A DNA stretch of 60,000 bases, taken from assembly GCA_012295275.1 (NCBI GenBank), contig CM022676.1, positions 16,217,207 to 16,277,206 on the forward strand, written 5' to 3'. A program made the position numbers and the translations under genes. Shown here in pieces: positions 28,873-40,800 of the stretch (position 1 is its first letter; each line of letters starts with the position of its first letter). The notes beneath the pieces were generated by a model, which saw only the letters and a program-made list of their open reading frames with translations, did no database searches and was not told the DNA's origin. The stretch comes from Chrysomallon squamiferum. Taxonomy: Eukaryota > Mollusca > Gastropoda > Neomphalida > Peltospiridae.

Positions 28873-29211
28873 TTTGTATTTGTTCTCCAATTTTGTTAGA
28901 TGAGTTGACAGCATGTATACTTTGGGCAATCATCAAGTTCTTTTCAGCAGCACAGAAAACTTTCTGGCCATCATGTTGTGTGCTGGCTGTGTACGTCACA
29001 TTCAATGTTGTCAGTCTGTCAGTAGTAGTGGGAGATCCAGTGATTCTGACAGGAAGCTTGTTACTGTCTACGTACCACAATATCTGTGAAACAGTCGGTG
29101 CTGGTTTGGCTCCCTGTACAACACAGGTAAAAACAGCAGAATTTCCCTCAGTGATGTTAAGTGAGTTTGGCCTTGATCCAGAAATGTTCGTGTTGACAGA
29201 ATTAACTGGAC
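28873..29211 (-). CDS. B1 Ig exon, intact
   Basis: A 339-nt phase 1-1 exon: GPVNSVNTNISGSRPNSLNI, EGNSAVFTCVVQGAKPAP, QILWYVDSNKLPV, NVTYTASTQHDGQKVFCAAE, ending GEQIQ before gtaatg. Cys-Trp-Cys of the Ig fold and the D-G-x-x-x-x-C turn are clear. Several N-glycosylation sequons (NIS, NIT, NVT) fit an extracellular domain. Confidence 0.85.
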
Positions 29212-29837
29212 CTGGAAAATAAAATAAAGAAAAACTGAAAAATCTGGAACATTTATTTTTATTATTAGACCCCAAATTATAGATAAAACATTATTGTTTT
29301 TATGCTTAATTAAAATAGTAAATATTTGATGAATTTAAAGAAACATGAATTTAGATATGTATTTTCTTTTTCTTTTTTTTATTAAATTTTTAATCTGAGT
29401 AAATATTAATATATTTGCTAAAATTAGAAAAAAGAAGAAAATGCAGAGAACAGTATTCTTGGCTTTTGACTTTACTCTTAAAAAATTATGTACAATAAGT
29501 ATTTCAAAAATTAATTAATCAGCTACATGAAAACAAATTATAAAGTGCACTGCTTTAGTCAGTTATGATCAGTGTTTGTGCCGAAAATATTAAATCTCAG
29601 TTATTTACAGTTTATGTTTGTGTACAGAAATACAAAATTTGGTTTTAACTCTTAAACAGAAAAGTGATGACAAAATATGCAATAATAGTTTAAAATATAT
29701 GTATGCCATCCAGTTTTATTTCTGTCTCTTAACTATCTAATGCCAAAGGCAAAGTGGAAAAAAACAATTATCACGTGATCAAATTAAATATAGATGTATA
29801 AATGTATATGTGTTTATACATGCATGTATGTATATGT

Positions 29838-29905
29838 GTGTATCTATCTATCTATCTATCTATATATATATATATATGTGTGTGTGTGTCTATATATATG
29901 TCTAT
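29838..29905. repeat. (CTAT)n/(AT)n/(GT)n compound microsatellite
   Basis: Compound simple repeat just 3' of the first B1 Ig exon on the minus strand. Confidence 0.85.
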
Positions 29906-29941
29906 AATAACATATATGATAAATATAAAATAAGCACTTAC

Positions 29942-30174
29942 TGTGAACTGGTAAATCAATACTGTTGTAATACTTATATCATGGTTACATGTCCAGGTAG
30001 CTTCATCTTCAATACTGAGACTGTCTATTGTCAGATTGAAGAGTTTAGAAGTTCCTGTGTCACCAGCGCATTTGAAAGAGTAACCAGTAGGAGAACTGGA
30101 TTGACCACAGTTTGGCAGGACCGAACACACAATATTTCCATTTCTTACAAAGCTGACAGGTAAAGTGATGCTGT
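29942..30174 (-). CDS. B1 first Ig exon
   Basis: Acceptor gtatcag gives a phase that joins the signal-peptide exon: SITLPVSFVRNGNIVCSVLP, SSSPTGYSFKCAGD, LFNLTIDSLSIEDEATWTCN. The end is out of phase (233 nt; ...IYQFT then gtaagt). The other frame at the end reads SIDLPVH, a more usual last strand, which suggests a one-base deletion late in the exon. Confidence 0.65.
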
Positions 30175-33100
30175 CTGATACAGATCACTGGAATGTATAG
30201 ATCTGACTCAAAATACCATTGTCAGCACCTTTCTATGGTCATCAAACCTGCAAAAATATATAAAATACAATTGTTTCAGTTGGTTGTTATTTTTCTACAT
30301 TCTGCTAAATTATTTCAATGTTAGAAAAAAATTGCTAATACAGGTTTTTTTCTAAGGGAGTATTGCCATTTCCGTAGATCAGAAGTCAATTTTGTTTAAA
30401 ATATAAGAAATGCATTCCATTTTGTAACATTCACTGGATTCCAAATTTAATTTTAGTTTCCGTTTTTGAAATACAACCTAACTATAACTGTATATCTTTT
30501 TATCCTGATTTCAGTGATCGCAATTTCTAGGTTTTCAGTAGAATAATTCCGTGATGTTAATACTTAATTTATGGTGCGATTTGTACGCTGTTACCATTTC
30601 AAACAACTCTCAATTTTGTTCCATGTCTCTGCAAAGTACACTTACATTGTTAAGTGAACCGAAGTTGGTAAATATCCATTAAGAATTCAAAACGTCCCTT
30701 CTCTTTGTACTACGAAAAGTTGTTTTACCAAATTAATTAGTTAAAAGATCTAAATAATTAAAAAAAACATTTAGAAGGGATTAATTAGAAAATCTTAAAT
30801 ATTCAGGGGATAGAACTTTTTTTAAAGCAACCTGGTACAGTCTCAGTTCCTCCGGTGACTTTATAATAATAAAAATGACTTACTGAGTGCTCTTTCCTGT
30901 GAAAACATTCTGTTGCAGAGAAATGTTTAAGAAACTTTACTGAAATGGTTCATCAAGGTTTTCTAATGTTTTTGGCATGCAAATACATTTATATTGGATA
31001 TACAAATGAATTTAGTTTGGTTGAGTAAACCGTAGTATTTATATTTTAGAAAATTAAAAATGAGGAGATGCCTCGGCATCTTTCTGCTAATATTAAATGA
31101 TCAAAGAAATGTCCTAGTGTAACCAATTTACATTTTAATTTCAACAAGACCCACTGTTGGATCCTTAAAACTGCCACACACATGCCAAATGTTGTTTTAT
31201 AGCAGTGAATTTTGTTCTGCAGTTAGAAGACACCTCAGTTCTTATCACATAGCTGTGAAATAGTGGACATTTCATTTGTAATAAGCCATACATTGAAAAA
31301 CATTACACACACACAAGGAGGAATTTTGTTTTCTTTCTTTTTAATGACAAATGTTGGAATTGCATGAATGCAAAATGAATGCAAACATTTCCCTTAAAGT
31401 AGAAGCACCATGGCAATTTATTTTCTTTTTTCTTTTATAAGAGCAGTGTTTGATGGGTTTCCTAATGAAGGACTTTGATTGATGGTAACATGGTTGCTGT
31501 TTATTTATTACTGATTACTGTGTTTTAATTCTTAATGTCTACGCTACCTAAATTGTAATCTTATCTCCTAATGGCAACCTGAATATTACCTCCAGTTTGT
31601 TGTCATAGATACTCTTTAAAAAAGTTCAGAAAACAGACCTGTATATGATAATTAAGTAAATACACTCCTGATACCCTCCAAATAGACCAGTCTTAATGCT
31701 TCGGTCCTGTTGTTTGTGCTATTATATTCTCTCTTGCTATAGCATTTCTAATTTAGATAGAGTATGGATGGACAGACATATTTACATCAGATCCGTTGAA
31801 ACTTTATTTCGAGCCGATATTATCGTATATATTTTAAACATTTTATTTATTTGTAATGATAATAAATAATTAATAATACAACTTAATTCTTTAAAATATC
31901 GATATCAAATAACGACTTTCGTATTTAGGATTTAGGTATTGTGTATTCGGTCAACCTGTTTTCTGGTTATTGCTTCTTAACCATCTACAAAAATCAGATC
32001 TTGTTCATTTTTAAGTATGAAAAATGTATAGGTGACCACTGACCATGGAAAGATTAATGCAGAGAGAGAGAAAAGAATACTGTATTACTACACTTCATAA
32101 ATACTGAGGTACCTTGACTTACGACTGCACCAGCTTACAAGTTTATCGAGTTACGAGCAGTCGGGCGGTCGATTTTATGCTTTGAGCTGCGAGCCGAAAT
32201 CCGAGTTATGAGCGAGCTTTAGATACGCAGCCGTCAGTTGGCGCAACCAACAACACAATATCCGGCCAGCATCCAGCGTCTCACTTCACGTGGTTATCTC
32301 GGCGCGGAAGCATCTTTGTTGTGTTCTGCTCGCGTGTTGTGCAGTATTATGCTAAATTTCTTTTTTCTGACCTTGGATATTAAGAAAGTGAGTGAAAAGA
32401 ACAGTGCTGAGAAGAAGAAGCGAGACATGAGAGAGCTGTGCATGTAGTCGACTTAGCTAGGCAGCACGAGCTGAAGCTGAAAGAGTCGATAAATGTTGTA
32501 ACTCCAGCCAAAGGCGTTAAAATAATTTGTCTGATCTCTAAGATAAATCGAGTTTACAAAATCAGTTTATTTCCTTACATTCTCTTTTATTTTGTTTTCA
32601 TACAAAATGTGTCATTTATAAATACATTTTTTATTATTCAAAAACACGTTACAAAAAATTGGGGTGGTTTTGGGAGGTGTGGAACGGATTCATGGTATTT
32701 CAATTAAATTCATTTGGGAAAATTGATTGGATGTACGAGCAAACTGAGATACGAGCTCGGTCACGGAACCAATTAAACTTGTAAGTCAAGGTGCCACTGC
32801 ATTATATTTAATCAATACGAAATTGAAACACCATAACAAACCAAAACAAAAACCCCACATCACAAGTGTCACCATCGTCATTAACAGTAAACTAAAGTAT
32901 TGTACTATAGGCAGAGGGTAACCTCTATGTTCTGAGAATGTTCCCTATAAACTCCAGATAGCAGTTGCCATATATGGTCATATCACATGACAGTATAGTT
33001 CTCAGTGTTAACAAAGTCGCCAACAGGAGGCAGTAATCTTTATTTATCTTGTTGGAACATACTGAGCTCAGATTACTTTACAAATGAATATTAAATACTG

Positions 33101-33386
33101 ACAGTCGTAGAATAGGAAATAGTGATTATTATTTCTTTGTTCTGTAGGCGTACAGAGAACGGTCCGTGACAAATAACACTAACAAAAAGCCTACAAGTTT
33201 GTATCCACAGTATGAAACATTCGGAAAACTTGAATATGTCTCTCTAATATCACTAAAATTATTTCACAAGGAACAACCAAATACTAATTATATGAAATAA
33301 ATAACACATGTGGAGTCTCAGCATACAGGCTAGTGTTACATAAATGTCAGGCGACTTTTCTAATGTAAAATTTTAATAAAACTTAC
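30175..33386 (-). other. First intron of B1
   Basis: About 3.2 kb between the signal-peptide exon and the first Ig exon. The only recognisable content is the Tigger-like element at about 32,104-32,799. The rest is AT-rich with no exon-like frames. Confidence 0.6.
32104..32799. mobile_element. Non-autonomous Tigger/pogo-like DNA transposon
   Basis: Inverted ends: the left edge reads ggtaccttgacttac and the right edge reads gtaagtcaaggtgcc, with further mirrored acttacaagttt/aaacttgtaagt. Subterminal phrases of the type gttacgagc and tacgagctcggtcacggaac are typical of Tigger-like elements. Inside, short frames such as VDLARQHELK and NVVTPAKGVKI look like a broken helix-turn-helix transposase start. 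At about 0.7 kb it lacks a catalytic domain, so it depended on another copy for movement. Confidence 0.75.
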
Positions 33387-33441
33387 CTGTGCTGTATCTG
33401 ATAATCGTAAGAAAACCAAGTAAATATCTCAACAGCGCCAT
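33387..33441 (-). CDS. B1 signal-peptide exon
   Basis: ATG at 33,441 reads MALLRYLLGFLTIIRYST followed by gtaagt in phase 1, the phase shared by the Ig exons. Hydrophobic LLRYLLGFLTII fits a short signal peptide, although the n-region is only two residues long. No earlier in-frame start is needed. It marks the 5' end of B1 and leaves only 1.4 kb to the stop of B2. Confidence 0.75.
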
Positions 33442-34854
<1,413 letters not shown>

Positions 34855-34880
34855 TTATTTTCTTTTGGTATACAAATCTC
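34855..34880 (-). CDS. B2 last exon
   Basis: Acceptor cgttatcag, then GDLYTKRK and TAA. The 26 nt join in phase to the ITAM exon and end the protein with one more tyrosine in a basic context. Confidence 0.7.
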
Positions 34881-37800
34881 CTGATAACGAATAGGGAATA
34901 AAAACATTTTCTTTACAAATACAAATTTCATTTCAACATAGTAATAAGTTATTATCAGTTGTCATCGTAGTTGGATACATTTTAATATGATAAATAAAAG
35001 TGAATAATTCTAAAAAAATGTTATTACCTGAACTCGGTGTGTTATCAGACACCTTCAGCTTTTCATACGCAGGTGCATCACGTGATTGTAAGCACTCGTA
35101 CTGAGTTGTAGGTATTTGAGCATGTTCTATAAATGTATTAATATTTTCATTGACCCTTTGTACACATTTTGATAAAGTATTTTACCGGTACATTTTCTAG
35201 AAAAATATTTATTACAGAAATCTTTACCGGAATTTCGAAAATAAGATCTTATCCGCATATTTTTTAATTCATTTAATTTAATGCAGTTTCTTTGAATTTA
35301 CAACAGTATTGTATATAAGACTAACCTAATAATGTTCCTTCAGTCTTCATTGAAATTACTTACTAATTGTTCAAGCTCTTCACGAAGTGAATACAATATG
35401 TGACTGTATGTAACTGTCTGCCTCTTTGTGTGTATGGGTTTATGCATTAGGTTCGTTAATGTGTATGAAAATTTGGCATCTGATTTTGAATTTCCGCAAT
35501 CATTCTGACTTGTGTTTCAAGACCAACTTCAGGTTGAATCGTTTTATGTATTAAAAAGACAGTTCCTTTGCAAATAAAAGTGTTATAATAAATCTAGGAC
35601 CTAAAAAGGATATTCAAAACACTGGATTTCTCACTTTACCTGAACAAACAGCTGATTCCTGGACTGAATCCATAGATACATATTGATATCTGTGAAACAT
35701 ACTAAGAAAAATATACTGGTATCTCATTCAAGTATATTTGGTTTTAGTAGCATTGCATTAACGAGACAATCACATACTTTGCAGACGTAGTTATACTAAT
35801 GCAGCAATGTAAATATTTTATTACAAGTTAGTATATTTTTAATTCTGATACAATTTTCCAGCAAAATTGACTTTAAACATAAATAATGATATGATATAGT
35901 TCTGCACTTTAGGCATACTAGTGTCTATGTCGAACAAGATCTGCAGGTAACATAGTAAATATACACTGAATATCTATTATCACAGTAGTGCTCAGAAATA
36001 TTTCAGCACAGTACTCACGTATGTATCTCATTTTCATTTCTGCCCTCTGAACCTGTAACATATATGTACAGTTGTATTTTATAAGCTAAATAAGTACTCT
36101 TACATTGAACTAATTGGATTTGATTTTTTTTTTTTGAACAACCAATGAAAAAGGAAAGAAACAATAACAAAAATAAATAAATTAACACTCAAACAGACAC
36201 AGACACACACACACACACACATAAACACACACACATATATATAGTATTCCTACTACCAGACCAATTCCAATTCCAGTTCCAAGTGTTGCCATGGGCGAAG
36301 ATTCTTCTACAGTGGTTATAATAACAAGTTTAACTCCATAAATCAGTTATCCGCATTTACGTTTAATTTTGTTTCATTTTTTTTTTCTAAATTATAATTC
36401 TTTCTTCTAAAGATCTTTCATTAAATAACGTAAATAGTTTGGACAATGTCAGATTCACCAGAACCTATATGCAAATACTGTAAACAAACAAAAAAAAAAC
36501 ACACAGAGAAGGAATAAATAAGTAAATATATATTTTGCTGAAATTGTAAATGAAGAATCGAAAACTATATATATTATTTTACTTACTAAAAGTAGTACAA
36601 ACAGTCAAACAGTAACGGCTGTCATTTTTATTTGCAGAAGAGTACATTTTAAAGTGGTAGGAAGAATCTGACTTGAGATGAGAAATGTGTAAAGAAAAAG
36701 TCTTGTCGTGTGTCTTAGTGTCTGACACTTGCAGACTGATAGACCGGTCTTCAGTAGACAAGCCTTGTTCAACAGTGAACCTAGTGAACTTCTCTGTGTT
36801 GTATATCCACTTGAAATCTACTGAAGTGCAGTAACACCATTCAGGAGCTGATTCGAGAACTAAAACGTGAAAAACAATTTAAGTTTCAATTACAATATAG
36901 TAAATATTATAACGTGATGAATGATGTATGTGTGTGCGTCTGATTGTGTGACTTTTAATAAAATATATATATATATGTATAGAGACACACCCACACCCAC
37001 ATTTTAATAAAGTCTGCATATACAAACCGACACTGGCTAATTCTGAAAGGTATGGAAACAATAACAAAGTCAATTGCATTTGCTAACAAAGGTGACATGA
37101 AAAAGTGTAAATAAAGTTACCTGTAACAATGACACTGGCAGATCCTGACAATGAAGTGTTAAAAGAAGTTTTTGAAGTTGCTGAACACGTGTACTCTCCT
37201 TGATCTGACTGTTGAAATGAGCAGATCTGAAAGAGAGAACTGTCAGTGAGATGTTTTGTACCAGTTCGCCATTCAAATACAACACTGTCTGGATTACTGT
37301 CAGCTGTACAGCGTAGTATCAGAAGTTTTCCCAGTTCAACTCTGATGTGACTCTCTGATAAAATTCTTACTCTGGGTGCATCTACACAGATTGAAGGAAA
37401 AAGAAGTATGAACTAAAATTAGAATACGTGAAAATAGATTGCAATGTAAAAGTCATGAATTATTCCACAGAAAACAATAAATGTGAAGTTAATTAATATA
37501 TATTGAGAAGATATGTACAATGATGAAAAGCAAATGAATTAGTATCTGTGTATTGCTGTTTAGTATTTCTAGGGATGAGATCAGCAAACCAAAAGCAAAT
37601 ATCTGTTATTACTTGAGACATCTTTTAAAATAATTTCAATATTATTTATTTACTTACTTACTTACTTAGTTAACATAAAAGTCATAAAGTAAAAAAGTAT
37701 AAACATACAGTATACATTAATCTGGAGAGAATTCGATTCAGGTCTGTATTGTCCGTTTCTGTCTGTGAATTCATTCCCAGCTGAACATTTGTACCAGACT

Positions 37801-40800
37801 CCATTGTCTTCCTTTGTGGGTGTCAGTGACAAATTAAATCCTGTGTGTTTTATGTCAGATCCATTTCTAATCCAGTAAAACTGAGCTGCTGGATTTCCTT
37901 TACCACTGTCAGGTAAAGAACAAATCAAAGAGCCTCCTTCGTTTTCTAGCCATGGCTGTTTAGGATCTAATGAAAGTGTTGGTCTGCTTGGAGGATCTAT
38001 ACAAAATATTCTGATTTTAATTGACTAATTGTTATTATTATTATTATTATTTTTATTTTTATTTTTTTAATTTTTTTTTTTTTGGAGACCTGTGTTGAAT
38101 GATAAACACCAAAACTGAATATTAGATTTGTTTTTGTATTTCAAATATTCTCGTTTTAATTGTTGTAATTTAAATCAGTATCATATGTTCATACATACAT
38201 ACATAAATAAATACATACATACATAGATTACTGGAGCTGTAATTTTCTAAAATTAATATTACTATTTTCTTTATGGGGTTTGCGGAATGCCAGAAACAAG
38301 AATATGTGTCTTACTAATAAAATATATAATAACTTCTATTTTGAAAGATTTTGTTTACTAATTTATTGATTTACTAATTTATTGATTTTAACCTATCAAT
38401 ATTTTGAAAGTTATGTTGAGGACCAAGTGCAAAAAGTAAGGTTTCAATGATTTGTAAATAAAAAAAATAAAAAATAAAAATAAAGAAAAATTACAAATTC
38501 TAACCATTTTGATAAAGAAATCCAAAATGTAACTCCTGAGGAGGTACAAATAATATTTGGTACTTTCAAAATCAGAAAAAAAGTGGGTATAGTTGGAATT
38601 ATTCATGTTTATCTAATCATCTTATGTTATATTATTATTTTTTTAGAATTTATGATAGATTCGAAATGACTTCCTTGTCTTGAAAACATAAATCAAACTT
38701 AACGTAAAGAATGATTTCTTTTAACAAACAGATATTTCATGTTGTAATAGGAGAATTGTATTTACTTGCATATGTTAATCCGGATATCTCTTAAGTGCAA
38801 AAGCTGGACCCACCCAGTAAAGTATATTGCTATATGTATAAATTATAAACAATCTAAAATTACTCACAGTAAATAGTAAAGTTTCTGCTTTTCCTCTCGT
38901 TATATTCACCATACTTCCAACTAGAAACACACACTGTTTGTTATTCTGAGTCATGTTAGCTATGAAAGATATTGTACATGTTCTGGTTTCTCCTCTGTCA
39001 GAGCCGTGTACACGATTATAACAAGTCCAGTTTAGATTTAGTTTTGGGTTTCCACCAGTTGTAGAACAGTTCAGTGTGACAGTCTCACCCTCAAACACAG
39101 GACACGTTGTTCCTGAAACAACTGGAGATGAACTTGGTGGATCTGAAATCAGAAATATTTATGCTATTTTTTATTATTTGTTTTGTTATTTTATTTTATT
39201 TATTTGTTAAATAAAATTTTCAAAAATAAATATATATTAACGCAAAGTCTAATTTTTTATAAAGTTGCATTTCACATCCAGAAACTTTTCTCCTGTAGAC
39301 TCAGTCTCTGTATGTGTGTTCCTCACAGAGCACTGGATTGGCTTCCCATTCTGTACTCTACTGGGTGTCAGTGTTAATGTTTGAAACCAAGTATTTCCAG
39401 ATGAACCGTGTTTATCTCCCATTGGTCCATCTTTAAACTTCCAGACGAAATCCACATCTGGTTTAGCAGGTGTCAGTGTTCTACAGGTCAAGGTCAAAGA
39501 TCGTCCTTCAACTGCTGTTTGTTCATTTGTAAAACTGATGCTGACATCATTCTGTGATGGACCATCTGTAAAATTTAATGAAATAGTGAAATATTTAGAA
39601 TTGTAACTGATATTTCTGAAAACTGGATCAAGAAAAAAGCAGCAAAGAAACGTACTTAAAGACGAGTGGAATAATAACAAATTTAAATATGTATTAACAT
39701 TTAAATTGCATATTTTTTTATAGAAACAAAAGTATTAAGATAATTTAGAAATTATTTAGTTACTTAAACACTTTTAAATTTCTAATGTTAAATGTCTTAC
39801 ACCACTCATCAAGTACTCCAGTGTTGGATGTTACAAGAGTTTGTCCAGGAATCCCTGCCTTGCAGTAAACACTGTGTCCATCATCTGACTCAGTCAGTGT
39901 GAGTGACAGAGAACTCTTTCTTACAGTCAGGTCACCTGATGTGATATTTATGTTGGTTATTCCTGTGTCTATCTGTTGACTATTCTTGTACCAGTAAAGA
40001 GATGGGACTGGGTTGCTAGGTGACGTGACACATGCCAAAGTGACAAAACATTCACTGACTTGTATTTTATCGTTCTGTGAACTGATGTTTAAAAGTGTCA
40101 CCTCTTTTACCTGTACTGTAATAAGCATAGAAGTAAATAAATAAACAAACAAACAAATACATAACTAAATAACTAAGTAATAAATAAAGCAATGATTGTA
40201 TCATACTTAACGTGGATTAAAATATTATTTATTTATTTATTTATATTCATTAGAAAACCAAAATAAATATTTCAAATATTGAGTAACTTCATAAACGTAG
40301 ATCAGTAATTGATTATATCTTAGTGTGCATATATAAAAATTGGAGAAAGCTATCTATATTTACTTCAACTAATAAAAACACAGAATAGTTTGGATATTTA
40401 ATATTTACTTACTTGCAAAGTTAATGGTACAAATAAACATGTCATAAACGTCATCATTAAAACAGGAATGAATCATGTGTATTGTTACATTAACTTTTCC
40501 TTGTACAGTTAAATAATTCATAGTCAGCCTGGCAGCTGTTTTAACTTGTGGGCTTGTACAACCATTACTGTATGTTGTAGAAACTGGTGTCAAGTTCTTA
40601 AATTATAAATAATATAATTTATAATAAATACATTTAAACAAGAATTGTTTGGCTTTTTGTTTTTTTAATTTGATAATTACACATTAGTCTGTAGTATATA
40701 AATTGATATCATCAGTTAAAGTAAACACTTTCTGATATCATTTCTTATATATAAGATTTCAATTTAAATGCAATGTTATAACATATAATTATTGGTAAAA

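Larger units (their letters stand above)
21120..33441 (-). pseudogene. Gene B1: decayed multi-Ig receptor
   Basis: Exons read on the minus strand: 33441-33387 (signal peptide), 30174-29942, 29211-28873, 27776-27574, 27269-26961, 26466-26170, 25898-25637, 25097-24842, 24512-24229 and 21746-21120. The first exons and 26466-26170 are clean. Others carry stops (26,974-26,976; in 25097-24842; in 24512-24229; three in 21746-21120) or lengths that break phase 1-1 continuity (30174-29942, 25898-25637, 25097-24842, 24512-24229). No transmembrane or tail exon follows the last exon. It resembles B2 in exon style and probably arose by tandem duplication, then lost function towards its 3' end. A truncated secreted product from the 5' exons is conceivable. 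Confidence 0.75.
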
